24,379 nucleotides of DNA from JAYPHU01 sp038127535 (GTDB lineage Bacteria > Pseudomonadota > Alphaproteobacteria > Rhodospirillales > UBA2165): assembly GCA_038127535.1 (NCBI GenBank), contig JAYPHU010000041.1, positions 1-24,379 on the forward strand, read 5' to 3'. Positions 15,132 through 23,587 of the stretch are shown one piece after another (positions within the stretch are counted from its first letter, which is position 1; every line of letters starts with the position of its first letter). Made by a program: the position numbers and the translations under genes. The notes beneath the pieces are model-generated. The model did no database searches and was not told the DNA's origin. It worked only from the letters and a program-made list of their open reading frames with translations.

Positions 15132-16139
15132 CTAGAGTGAGGCGGCAACCTTTTTCGCCAGCTCCATCGTCCGGTTAACATAGCCCCATTCATTGTCGTA
15201 CCAGGCATAAATTTTCACCTGGGTGCCGTCGACCACCATGGTGGAGGGTGCATCGACGATGGAGGAATGGGGGTTGTTCACGTAATCCTGGGAGACCAAG
15301 GGCCGGTCTTCGAGGGCGAGAATGCCGTTCAACTCACCCCCGGCGGCCTCCCGGAACCAGGCATTGATCTCGTCCGGATTTGTTTCTTTCGCCACCTCGA
15401 ACACACAGTCGGTGATCGACGCGTTCAACAGCGGCACCCGGATGGCGTGGCCGTTCAGCTTGCCGGCGAGTTCCGGATAGATCAGCGCGATCGCCGTCGC
15501 CGAGCCGGTGGTGGTAGGGATCAGCGACATCATGCCGGACCGCGCCCGGCGCAAATCCTTGTGGGGCGCGTCCACCATCACCTGAGTGTTGGTCACATTG
15601 TGTACCGTGGTGATGCTGCCGTGCACAATGCCCAGCTTCTCGTGGATCACTTTCACGACCGGGGCCAGGCAATTGGTGGTGCAGGAGGCAGCAGTGACAA
15701 TATCCTGACTGCCGTCATAGAGATGATCGTTCACGCCGACGACAATGTTCAGGACATCGCCCGTTTTGACCGGCGCGGCGACGACAACTTTTTTGGCGCC
15801 GTTGTCCAAATGAGGAGTGAGGACGTCCGGGGCCAGAAATTTGCCGGAGCTCTCGATGACGATATCTACGCCATGATCCCCCCACGGGATGTCCTTGGGG
15901 TGATCGTGGCTGGAATAGGAAACGAGTTTACCTCCCACCGTAAAGCCGTCCGGCCCAGTGGCCGGCGACCGGTCCCAGGGTCCGTGGACTGAGTCGAATT
16001 CCAATAGGTGCGCCGCCGTTTCCGGCCCGCCCTTGATCTCGTTGATATGGACGATTTCCAATTCCGGCCAATCCCAGGCGGCGCGAAAGGCAAGACGGCC
16101 CATGCGGCCGAACCCGTTGATGCCAATTTTGACTGTCAT
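15132..16139 (-). CDS. ArsJ-associated glyceraldehyde-3-phosphate dehydrogenase
   Basis: In arsenate detoxification this GAPDH uses arsenate in place of phosphate to form 1-arseno-3-phosphoglycerate, the substrate of ArsJ. The 335-residue product has the NAD loop GINGFGRMGR (7-16), the catalytic Cys153 in ASCTTNCLAP and the assisting His180 in TTVHNVTNTQ. It therefore looks fully active. Sequence alone cannot separate ars-type from glycolytic GAPDH with certainty. However, the N-terminal segment AWDWPELEIVHINEIKG and the tandem arrangement with arsJ are typical of the ars-type. The upstream region (16140-16190) has no clear ribosome binding site and no obvious ArsR operator. Confidence 0.92.
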   Translation of the reverse strand: MTVKIGINGFGRMGRLAFRAAWDWPELEIVHINEIKGGPETAAHLLEFDSVHGPWDRSPATGPDGFTVGGKLVSYSSHDHPKDIPWGDHGVDIVIESSGKFLAPDVLTPHLDNGAKKVVVAAPVKTGDVLNIVVGVNDHLYDGSQDIVTAASCTTNCLAPVVKVIHEKLGIVHGSITTVHNVTNTQVMVDAPHKDLRRARSGMMSLIPTTTGSATAIALIYPELAGKLNGHAIRVPLLNASITDCVFEVAKETNPDEINAWFREAAGGELNGILALEDRPLVSQDYVNNPHSSIVDAPSTMVVDGTQVKIYAWYDNEWGYVNRTMELAKKVAASL

Positions 16140-16190
16140 GCTGTGCTTATACCGTGATACAGGCGGAACGAGACAGGCCTATCTAAGACT

Positions 16191-17180
16191 TTATGATTGC
16201 GGTTTTATGACAACTCGGTCCCGGGTTTGGTCCATCAGCACCATCTTATAGCCGGTTTCCACGTCATCCAGGCCGAACACATGATCCTCCTTGATCGGGT
16301 AAGGCCTATAATCGCCGGCCTCGAACCCGGCCCGCACGTCCTCCAAAATCTCGCCGGAGACAATGTGATCGTGATCCATGTTGCTAACGCCGACCAGCAT
16401 ATGATTGCCCCGGTAAAAGGTGCGGAGATTGATCATATTCTCCTCGACGAAGGTGGAGATGATGATCTGCCGGCCTTCCTTGGCCAGGGAGTTGTTGGCC
16501 ACATCGAAATAGGGGTCGCCGACGGAGTTCATAACGATATCGACGCCGCGGCCGTCAGTCCTATCCATCAGCGCCTGGCGGATATCCGGTTCCTTGGAAA
16601 CATTGACTACATCGACAGGGCCCGTGGCGTGGCCGTCATAGGTATCCCGGCTGCGTTCCACTGTGATGACGGACGCCCCGGCGGCGGACGCCAGTTGCAC
16701 ACTGGCCTCGCCGACCTTGCCGTGGGCGCCGAACACGGCGACTGTTTCGCCGGCCGCCACGCGGGAGCCCTTGACCATGCCGAGCCAGGCGCAGGTCCAG
16801 GAAACGCCGAGCGATCCCGCCCCTTCCATGGCGACGTTCTTCGGCTTCTCCCTCACGCCCTCGGCGCTGGCCACCACGAACTCACCATGACACCCGTCCC
16901 GTTTCATGCCGAGATCGCCGCCGGTGCCCCACACTTCCTTGCCGATCAACGCGGACGGTCCCTCAACCACCACGCCGGCGTAATCCCGGCCTGGTGTGCG
17001 CGGCCATACCAAAGAGGGCATCTTACCCAACAGCGCCTTCACATCCGACGGGTTCACCCCGCTGGCATGAACCTCGACCAGACATTCGCCGTCGCCGATC
17101 TTGGGCGGGGGCAGATCGTCCAGGGTGTATTTCAGGGCGTCGGAACTCTCCGACTTCTCGGCAACTCTGATGGCTCGCAT
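16191..17180 (-). CDS. MDR-superfamily alcohol dehydrogenase/quinone oxidoreductase-like protein
   Basis: This 329-residue medium-chain dehydrogenase has a GroES-like N-terminal half, with VEVHASGVNPSDVKALLG and RTPGRDYAGVVVEG. A Rossmann half follows with the nucleotide loop VFGAHGKVGEASVQLA around residues 150-165. The Cys/His set of catalytic-zinc alcohol dehydrogenases is absent, which points to a zinc-free quinone-oxidoreductase or enoyl-reductase-type enzyme using NAD(P)H. The substrate cannot be assigned. The start lies five bases after the stop of the molybdenum hydroxylase gene, so the two are cotranscribed. It appears to be the last gene of the operon, with 51 bases before the GAPDH gene. 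Confidence 0.88.
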   Translation of the reverse strand: MRAIRVAEKSESSDALKYTLDDLPPPKIGDGECLVEVHASGVNPSDVKALLGKMPSLVWPRTPGRDYAGVVVEGPSALIGKEVWGTGGDLGMKRDGCHGEFVVASAEGVREKPKNVAMEGAGSLGVSWTCAWLGMVKGSRVAAGETVAVFGAHGKVGEASVQLASAAGASVITVERSRDTYDGHATGPVDVVNVSKEPDIRQALMDRTDGRGVDIVMNSVGDPYFDVANNSLAKEGRQIIISTFVEENMINLRTFYRGNHMLVGVSNMDHDHIVSGEILEDVRAGFEAGDYRPYPIKEDHVFGLDDVETGYKMVLMDQTRDRVVIKPQS

Positions 17181-17185
17181 GATTT

Positions 17186-19525
17186 TTATCCGTTCAGCGC
17201 CCGCCAGACCTTCTCGGCCTTGATGGGCATTTCTAATTGGGTGACGCCCTGTCCGCTGAGTGCATGGACGATTGCATTGGAGAGCGCGGCCGGTGCCGGC
17301 GTGGTGCCGCTTTCGCCCGCACCTTTTGCGCCGACGGGATTGCTGCGGGACCTGATCTCGTTGAACTTGGAGACGAAGCTGGGTAAGTCATCAGCCCGCG
17401 GCATGGCGTAATCCATGAACGTGCCGGAAACGACCTGGCCGGTTTCCCGGTCAAACAACGGCCCTTCCATCAGGGCCTGACCCACGCCCTGGGCAATGCC
17501 GCCATGGACCTGGCCGTCAGAAAGCTGCGGATTGATCACGATGCCCACATCGTCCACCTGGGAATGGCGGACGATCTCCACCTTGCCAGTGTCCTGATCC
17601 ACCTCGACCTCGATGATCGCGCAGCCGGCAGGGTAGGCGGGCAGCCGGCTGTCGATAGAGCCGATCCCGTCCAGGGTCGTACCCATGTCGTCGGGGACCT
17701 CACCGTTCCTGGCGGCGGCGGCGACCTCGAACAGGCTCATCCGCTTGTCCGTACCGGTGACCTGGAAGTGACCGTCGGTGAACTCGATATCGTTGGCAGC
17801 GGCTTCAAGCAAATGCCCGGCCATGTTCCGGCCTTTCTCGATCACTTCCTCGGAGGCCCAGGTCAGCACCGAGCCGCCCAGGCGCATGGAGCGGACCGAG
17901 TGAGAGCCGCCGCCGACCACGATCCGATCGGAATCGCCGATGCCCATATTCACCTGGTCATAGTCGACGCCCAGCAGGTCCACCAAGACTTGGGAAAACA
18001 CGGTCTCATGGCCCTGACCGGTGGGCCCGGTGCCTATATGGGCCTGGATTTGACCGGCGGGATCGACGATCAACTTGGCCCATTCTTTTGGCATGCCCAC
18101 CGGTGTTTCGAAATAGTTGGCCATGCCGAGGCCCAGGAGCTTGCCCCGCTTGGCGGCGGCGTCCCGGCGTTTCTCGAAGCCCTCGATATCGGCCATGGCG
18201 GCGGCGTCTTCCATATTCTTGGGAAAGTTCACGTCGTCCAAAGGAATGCCCAGCGCCGTGGTATAAGGTAGCTCGTCCGCCGTGATCATGTTGCGCCGGC
18301 GGAGCTCCAGCCGGTCGATCCCCGACTGGTAGGCGGCGATATCCACCAGCCGCTCCAGATTGAAATAGGTCTCCGGCCGGCCCGCCCCGCGATAAGGTCC
18401 CGTCGGCACGGTGTTGGTGACAATGCCCTTGCCCGACAGGTAGCCCGCCTTGAACCGGTAGCAGCCGGTGGCCAGCCGCATGCTGTTGCTGAGGGGCACG
18501 AAGGACACCGTGGAGGCGCCGACGTTGTAGAGATGATCGACGCGGAGGGCCAAGAAATTCCCCCCTGCATCCATGGCCAGGCGGCCGCGCGTGACAAAGT
18601 CCCGGCCCTGCAGATCGCTGGCCAGGCAGTCGGACCGGGTGGCGGTCCATTTCACCGGCCGGCCCAGTTCCCTGGATGCAAACGCGATCAGCGCGTGTTC
18701 CGGGTAAATAAAGTTCCGCGTACCGAACCCGCCGCCCACGTCCTTGGAAAAGACGCGAATATTGTCCATAGGCATGCCGAAGATTTTCGACAGGCACATT
18801 TTGAAGACGAAGACGCCCTGGGAATCCGCATACAGGGTCAGCCGGTTGCGTTTGGTATCAAACGAGGCGACGGAACACCGGGGCTCCATCGGCACCTGGG
18901 CGACCCTCGGGTTCACCAGTTCCACATCCACCACATGGGCGGCTTGGGCAATCTGTTCATCCACAGCGGCCGCGTCGCCTTTTTCGATATCGACCACCAC
19001 GTTGCTCGGCGCACCGTCCCACAGAACCGGTGCACCATCCTGGATCGCATCCCTGACATCGGTGACGGCGGGCAGGCGCTCATAGTTGACGGTGATAGCT
19101 TCGGCGGCATCGCGGGCCTGATCATGGGTTTCGGCAACCACGCAGGCGACGTCCTCGCCCACATGGCGGACTTTCTCCCGAGCGAGCGGTGTGTAGTTGC
19201 TCTCGAAGATCGGCGAGCCGTCCTTGTTGTGCAGTGACACTTTGGTCGCGTCGAACAGATCGGCCGGGTTCGGGATATGAGGCAGTTCGCCGAGCCCCGC
19301 GCCGTCATAGTCCGCTGCCGTATAGACACCCAACACGCCGGGCATGGCTTTGGCAGCGGCCTTGTCGATGGATTTGATCAGCGCATGGGCGTGGGGGGAA
19401 CGTAGGAAGTAAGCATAGGCCTGACCGTCCAGCACGATGTCGTCGCTGAAACAGCCCTTGCCGATCAGCAGCCGCTGGTCTTCCTTGCGCTTGGGCGACG
19501 CGCCTATGCCGAGGGGTTTGTTCAT
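17186..19525 (-). CDS. Xanthine dehydrogenase-family molybdopterin-binding large subunit
   Basis: This 779-residue large subunit is of the molybdenum hydroxylase family (xanthine dehydrogenase, CO dehydrogenase, aldehyde and aromatic-ring hydroxylases). It binds the molybdopterin cofactor and hydroxylates a substrate with water as oxygen source. Motifs in order are KRKEDQRLLIGKGCFSDD near the start, VGGGFGTR (263-270), TGPYRGAGRPE (375-385), GQGHE (503-507) and KGAGESGT with the likely catalytic Glu738. The AYxCSFR loop of true form I CO dehydrogenase is absent; the loop here is of the YRGAGR type, so CO is not the expected substrate. The FAD and 2Fe-2S subunits are not adjacent. It starts two bases after the amidohydrolase stop, preceded by GGAAG. 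Confidence 0.92.
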   Translation of the reverse strand: MNKPLGIGASPKRKEDQRLLIGKGCFSDDIVLDGQAYAYFLRSPHAHALIKSIDKAAAKAMPGVLGVYTAADYDGAGLGELPHIPNPADLFDATKVSLHNKDGSPIFESNYTPLAREKVRHVGEDVACVVAETHDQARDAAEAITVNYERLPAVTDVRDAIQDGAPVLWDGAPSNVVVDIEKGDAAAVDEQIAQAAHVVDVELVNPRVAQVPMEPRCSVASFDTKRNRLTLYADSQGVFVFKMCLSKIFGMPMDNIRVFSKDVGGGFGTRNFIYPEHALIAFASRELGRPVKWTATRSDCLASDLQGRDFVTRGRLAMDAGGNFLALRVDHLYNVGASTVSFVPLSNSMRLATGCYRFKAGYLSGKGIVTNTVPTGPYRGAGRPETYFNLERLVDIAAYQSGIDRLELRRRNMITADELPYTTALGIPLDDVNFPKNMEDAAAMADIEGFEKRRDAAAKRGKLLGLGMANYFETPVGMPKEWAKLIVDPAGQIQAHIGTGPTGQGHETVFSQVLVDLLGVDYDQVNMGIGDSDRIVVGGGSHSVRSMRLGGSVLTWASEEVIEKGRNMAGHLLEAAANDIEFTDGHFQVTGTDKRMSLFEVAAAARNGEVPDDMGTTLDGIGSIDSRLPAYPAGCAIIEVEVDQDTGKVEIVRHSQVDDVGIVINPQLSDGQVHGGIAQGVGQALMEGPLFDRETGQVVSGTFMDYAMPRADDLPSFVSKFNEIRSRSNPVGAKGAGESGTTPAPAALSNAIVHALSGQGVTQLEMPIKAEKVWRALNG

Positions 19526-19527
19526 GG

Positions 19528-20693
19528 TCAGACTTCCAGGTTGAAGATTTTCTTGGCATTGTTGCAGAGGATGTTTTCACGGTCCTCGTCGCTCAGGAAC
19601 TCAATCTCGCTGAAATAGGGCGCGATGTCGTCCATTTCACGGCCGGTCTTGGGATTGATCTTGGAGCCGACGCCGGGGCATTCCGCACCGAACAGGCAGC
19701 GGTCCGCGCCGACCGTCTTGATCAAGAGCTCAATGGCGTCCTTGGTGTAGAGCACCGTATCGAAATAGAGCTTATGCATGCCGTCGATGAATTGATCCCC
19801 TTCCGGCCGGCGCATGGAGCCCGATTGGAACCGGCCCAATTGATAGGGCACCGCGCCGCCGCCGTGNNNNNNNNNNNNNNNNNNNNNNNNNNNNNNNNNN
19901 NNNNNNNNNNNNNNNNNNNNNNNNNNNNNNNNNNNNNNNNNNNNNNNNNNNNNNNNNNNNNNNNNNGCATGGAGCCCGATTGGAACCGGCCCAATTGATA
20001 GGGCACCGCGCCGCCGCCGTGGGAGACGACGATCTTGAGGTCAGGGAAGTCTTTCAAGACGTTGGAATTTATTAGCCCGAAAACGGCGGTGGTTTCCTCG
20101 TTGATGAAGCGCAGCGAATAGGGTTCCCTCTCCGAGTGCGAGCCCGTCCCATGAATGTGGGCCGGCACGCCCAGTTCGCAGAATTTTTCGTACAGCGGAT
20201 ACCAGTACTTATCCCCCATGGCCGGTGGGTGGATGCCGGTGTTCTCGAACGGGTCAGGGTTCAACAGCGCGCCCTTGAAGCCTAACTCATTGACGCAGCG
20301 TTCCAGCTCGGCGATGGCCATGTCCAGGGGCTCCCCGCAGGGCTGGGGCAGGCCGGCGACGCCGATAAACCGGTCCGGATAAAGCTTCATCTCCCGGTGA
20401 ATGATGTTGTTGGTTTCCTCGTGGAACCACTGCACCAGCTTGGACGGCTTTTCCGAATGCATCATCTGGAACGGCCGGGGCGAGATGAGCTGCATATTGG
20501 TGCCCACCTTGTCGATATAGGGCAGGTGCGGGTGGGGGAAGGCTTCCTTGTGTTCTTCCACAGCGTGGCGGATTTGGTCATCGGTGACGTTGACCTTGCC
20601 GCGCCCGTGGGCCCCGCGATGAGAGACGAGGCTGGCCTTATAGGCCCAAAGCTCCACCGGCGCGCTGACATGCGCATGGCAATCAATGATCAT
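19528..20693 (-). CDS. Amidohydrolase-family protein, LigJ (4-oxalomesaconate hydratase)-like, split by a false gap
   Basis: The gene runs through 100 N, but the 55 bases on both sides are identical. Removing one copy and the N leaves 1011 bases, a clean 336-residue frame. The product is an amidohydrolase-2 family TIM barrel with IDCHAHV (His6, His8), PAHIHG (His179), SHGGG (His225) and FGAECPG (Glu286). Use of Glu rather than Asp at the last site, with this HGGGAVPYQLGRF and ECPGVGS pattern, resembles LigJ-type 4-oxalomesaconate hydratases of the protocatechuate 4,5-cleavage and gallate pathways. No other gene of that pathway is in the window, so the substrate is tentative. A very strong GGGGAGGAAA ribosome binding site precedes the ATG. 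Confidence 0.85.
19812..19866. repeat. 55-base direct repeat, left copy at the gap edge
   Basis: The 55 bases just before the second N run are identical to 19967-20021 just after it. Both encode the same amidohydrolase residues around HGGGAVPYQLGRF. The best reading is an unresolved contig overlap, not a genomic repeat. Confidence 0.97.
19867..19966. other. Assembly gap (100 N), probably spurious
   Basis: This placeholder run of 100 N lies between identical 55-base flanks. Collapsing the flanks restores an intact amidohydrolase frame, so little or no sequence is likely to be missing here. Confidence 0.97.
19967..20021. repeat. 55-base direct repeat, right copy at the gap edge
   Basis: This is identical to 19812-19866 on the other side of the N run. 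See that entry; it is an overlap of two contig ends. Confidence 0.97.
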
Positions 20694-20736
20694 GGTTTCC
20701 TCCCCTTAGACTGAGTTATTTTGACATAATCATAGC

Positions 20737-20753
20737 CAAGGGTTTCGCCCTTG
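20737..20753 (-). terminator. Short hairpin between methyltransferase and amidohydrolase genes
   Basis: CAAGGG (20737-20742) and CCCTTG (20748-20753) form a six-base-pair stem with a five-base loop in the 80-base spacer. No U-run follows on the minus strand, so it would be at most a weak terminator or an mRNA-stabilising hairpin. Confidence 0.2.
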
Positions 20754-20773
20754 CCACGGCCTTTTTCGAGGTA

Positions 20774-21580
20774 TTAGCTAAGGGGTGGATAACGGTAAAC
20801 CTTGTGCGGGAATATCTGTTCCGCGTGCAGTCCGTCCCGGACTACACGGGATTCCTCGACCGCTTCGAAGGCGCCGATATAGGTGGGCACCAGGGGGTCA
20901 TCGAAAACAAAGTAGCCGCCGGGAATCATAAACGGCTTGGTCTGGTCGTAGGTGAAGACCTCGGCGTCCTTCACGTCGCAGTCGATATGCGCCAGGGAAA
21001 CCCTTTGGATTTCATTGAGCGCGCCTGGCACCGTATCGACAAAGGCGCCTTCGATGAACATCAGGTTGTTGAGGGGGATGCTTGCGGTAAACGCGCGCAG
21101 CTCCTCCAAATCGACTTTCTCAAAGGAGCCTTTGCCGTAAACATCGACACTCGTGTCCGTCTCCGGAAAGCCTTCGAATGTGTCGAAGGAGATGACATGG
21201 GTGTGCGGCAATAGTTTGCTCGCTGCATAGGCCATGAAGATGGCTCAGCCGCCTCTAAGCGAGCCGTACTCGACGATATGTCCGGGCTCCATCTTGGTGA
21301 GATTCATCTTCATGATAGCGAAGATGTTCATCAGATTATACTGATCGACTATGGTGCGTTTCTTACCGTTGGGCGCTTCCGTGGTGGCCAGGGCTAGGGC
21401 GTCCCGGAACACGGGATCGTTCAGGCACAAATCGCGCAGGTTGCCGAACTTCAGCCCGCAGCCACGGATATAATCGGCATGGATGTCCCGGCCCAGGCGC
21501 GGGCCCCTGGGCATTGTGGCCAGTTCATGGAGAAAGGGCTGGAGCTGGATTTCCCACTCGTCGATGTCGGTGTCACTCAT
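20774..21580 (-). pseudogene. TylF-like SAM-dependent methyltransferase with an in-frame TGA
   Basis: Translation from ATG 21580 gives 111 codons ending VEYGSLRGG, then TGA (21245-21247). The same frame continues AIFMAYAASKLLPHTHVISFDTFEGFP to the end at 20774. Joined, the protein would be 268 residues and look like the TylF/MycF-type O-methyltransferases. It has a SAM-binding segment (EYG-x-x-RGG-x-AIFMA, then FDTFEGFP) and the metal-binding AHIDCDV. The TGA falls exactly in the SAM loop, where relatives usually have Ser (RGGSA), so a TCA to TGA change explains it. Neither half alone should be active. The start lies 12 bases after the upstream ABC ATPase stop, with no clear ribosome binding site. 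A sequence error is possible. Confidence 0.85.
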
Positions 21581-21592
21581 GGGAGTCGTATA

Positions 21593-22555
21593 TCACTTAT
21601 AAAGATGACAAGCCGTTAACCGCTCTCCGTCGTTGCGCAGGTCGGGCTTGTCCCTGTCGCAGCCGTCGATCATTTGGGCGCAGCGAGGATGGAAGTGGCA
21701 GCCGGCGGGAGGGGCCAGAGGGTTGGGCAGGCCCCGGCCCAGGGTGATTTCCGGCAGGCCCTTGCCCGGATCAGGGGTGAGGACAGAGTCCAGAAGCGCC
21801 TGGGTGTATGGATGTTTTGGTTCCCGGAAGATATCGGCGGCGCGGCCGAACTCGATCAGCCGGCCCAGATACATCACCGCCACCCAGTCAGCCAGATGCT
21901 CGACCACCGCCAGATCGTGGCTGATGAAGACGTAGGTGAGGTTGAGCTCCGCCCGCAGATCCTGCAGCAGGTTCAGAATGTGCGCCTGGACGGAGACATC
22001 CAGGGCCGAGGTCGGCTCGTCGCACACCATGATGCCCGGCTTCATGGCCAGCGCCCGGGCGATGGCGACCCGTTGGCGCTGTCCGCCCGAAAGCTGATTG
22101 GGATAGGAATACAATAGCCGGTTCGGCAGACCGACCAGACCCATCACCTCCTCGACCCGCGCGTTGCGTTCCTCCGCAGTGCCAATCCCGTGCACGATGA
22201 GGGGCAGGGAGATGATGGATGAAATGGTCTTGCGCGGGTTCAAGCTGGAATAGGGGTCTTGGAACACGGGCTGGACTTTGCGGGCAATGTCCTTGATGGG
22301 CACATCGTTGATCGGAGTGCCGTCGAGGATGATTTCACCGGCGGTGGGCTCCAACAAGCCCAACAGCATTTTGGCGAGTGTGGTCTTGCCGCAGCCGGAC
22401 TCACCGACCACCGCCAGCACCTCGCCCCGGTTGATCGTCAGGCTGACATCGTCGACGGCGTAGAGGGGCTGCTTCTCCGCCAGCAGGCCTTTGCGGATAT
22501 GAAAGGTGCGGCCGAGATGGCGGCACTCCAGCGCGGGCGTCGCGGCGTCCATCAT
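21593..22555 (-). CDS. Dipeptide/oligopeptide-type ABC transporter ATP-binding protein (DppF/OppF-like)
   Basis: This is the second ATPase of a peptide/opine/nickel-family ABC importer. The 320-residue product has Walker A GESGCGKT (51-58), the signature LSGGQRQRVAIARAL and Walker B MVCDEPTSALD. A C-terminal oligopeptide-transporter extension follows, with NPLAPPAGCHFHPRC, then a Cys-x6-Cys and a final ACHL. The frame is open further upstream, but ATG 22555 overlaps the stop of the previous ATPase gene by four bases (ATGA), which fixes the start. Substrate cannot be predicted from the ATPase. The genes downstream suggest the ligand feeds the oxidoreductases and amidohydrolase of this operon. 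Confidence 0.94.
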   Translation of the reverse strand: MMDAATPALECRHLGRTFHIRKGLLAEKQPLYAVDDVSLTINRGEVLAVVGESGCGKTTLAKMLLGLLEPTAGEIILDGTPINDVPIKDIARKVQPVFQDPYSSLNPRKTISSIISLPLIVHGIGTAEERNARVEEVMGLVGLPNRLLYSYPNQLSGGQRQRVAIARALAMKPGIMVCDEPTSALDVSVQAHILNLLQDLRAELNLTYVFISHDLAVVEHLADWVAVMYLGRLIEFGRAADIFREPKHPYTQALLDSVLTPDPGKGLPEITLGRGLPNPLAPPAGCHFHPRCAQMIDGCDRDKPDLRNDGERLTACHLYK

Positions 22556-23577
22556 TCGGCCACCTCCGGCTGCAGGGCCGCATAGTTGGCAGCGCACTCC
22601 GCTTGCGAGAGATGGCATTTATAACCTCTGCCCGCGGACATGTTGTGGAACGGCACATCGCCGGTTTTGCAGGTCTCCATGATATGGTCGCAGCGATTGC
22701 GGAACATGCAGCCCGACAAATCGCCGACCAGCGCCGGCACGATCCCCTTGATGGAGCCAAGCCGTCCCGTCGCCGCCGTCCGGCCCGGCACCGGAATGCA
22801 TTGCAGCAGGCCCTGGGTATAGGGATGTACCGGTTGTTCGAAGACCTGTTCCGCCGTTCCAGTTTCCACCACATGGCCCGCGTACATGACCATCACCCGG
22901 TCCGCCATCCGGGCGACCACGCCCAGATCATGGGTAATCAGGATAATGCCCATCTGGAATTCCGTCTGCAGGGATTTCAGCAGCAATAGGGTCTGCGCCT
23001 GCATGGTGACATCCAAGGCGGTGGTCGGCTCATCGGCGATCACCAGCGCCGGATCGCACATCAGCGTCATGGCGATCATCATCCGCTGGCGCAGTCCGCC
23101 GGACAATTGGTGTGGATACTGGGCCAGCCGCTCATCGGGCGCGATGATGCCGACTTTGTCCAGCAAGTACGCCGCCCGTTCCCGCGCTTCTTTGCGATTA
23201 CCCTTGCCGTGCTGGAGATAGACTTCCTCCAGCTGCTCGCCTATGCGGTAGACCGGATTAAGCGACGTCATCGGGTCCTGGAAAATCATCCCCATCCGGT
23301 TACCCCGGAGCGCGGCATATTGCTTTTCGCTCAACGACAGAAGGTCCGTGCCTTCCAGTTCCAGCCGGTCGGCGATCAGCCGCGCCTTGCCTGGCAACAG
23401 ATCCATGATGGCGAGCGAGGTGATGGATTTGCCGCAGCCGGACTCGCCGACGATGCAGAGGGTTTCACCCTCGTCCACATGCAGGCTCACCCCGTCTACC
23501 GCGTGCAGCACGCCGGCCGGCACGTCGATATCGACGGAGAGGTTTTCGACCGTGAGGACGGATTGGGCGGATGTCAT
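22552..23577 (-). CDS. Dipeptide/oligopeptide-type ABC transporter ATP-binding protein (DppD/OppD-like)
   Basis: This is the first ATPase of the same importer. The 341-residue product has Walker A GESGCGKS (44-51), the Q-loop FQDPMTSLNP, the signature LSGGLRQRMMIAMTL and Walker B LVIADEPTTALD. The C-terminal extension carries GCMFRNRC, a following Cys and a final KCHL. That four-cysteine pattern is seen in OppD/DppD-type ATPases, some of which bind an iron-sulfur cluster. It starts ten bases after the permease stop and overlaps the next ATPase gene by four bases, so stoichiometric expression through coupling is likely. Confidence 0.95.
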   Translation of the reverse strand: MTSAQSVLTVENLSVDIDVPAGVLHAVDGVSLHVDEGETLCIVGESGCGKSITSLAIMDLLPGKARLIADRLELEGTDLLSLSEKQYAALRGNRMGMIFQDPMTSLNPVYRIGEQLEEVYLQHGKGNRKEARERAAYLLDKVGIIAPDERLAQYPHQLSGGLRQRMMIAMTLMCDPALVIADEPTTALDVTMQAQTLLLLKSLQTEFQMGIILITHDLGVVARMADRVMVMYAGHVVETGTAEQVFEQPVHPYTQGLLQCIPVPGRTAATGRLGSIKGIVPALVGDLSGCMFRNRCDHIMETCKTGDVPFHNMSAGRGYKCHLSQAECAANYAALQPEVAE

Positions 23578-23587
23578 CGCGGCGAAC

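Noticed and set aside
16197..17411. 404-residue plus-strand open frame opposite the MDR oxidoreductase gene
   Set aside because: It is antisense to two well-supported genes and has low-complexity His/Gly/Ala composition. Long antisense frames are expected in GC-rich DNA.
17186..19525. Aerobic carbon monoxide dehydrogenase (CoxL)
   Set aside because: The active-site loop reads GPYRGAGR, not the AYxCSFR of form I CoxL, and coxM/coxS are absent.
19812..20021. Interpretation of the 55-base repeat as a real tandem duplication inside the amidohydrolase
   Set aside because: The copies abut a placeholder N run and their collapse restores an intact frame, so an assembly overlap fits better.
21231..21247. 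Selenocysteine at the methyltransferase TGA, prompted by a GCCAT-CTTC-ATGGC hairpin directly after it
   Set aside because: The stem is only five base pairs and lacks the size and loop features of a bacterial SECIS. An O-methyltransferase SAM loop also has no role for selenocysteine. A serine codon hit by one base change is simpler.
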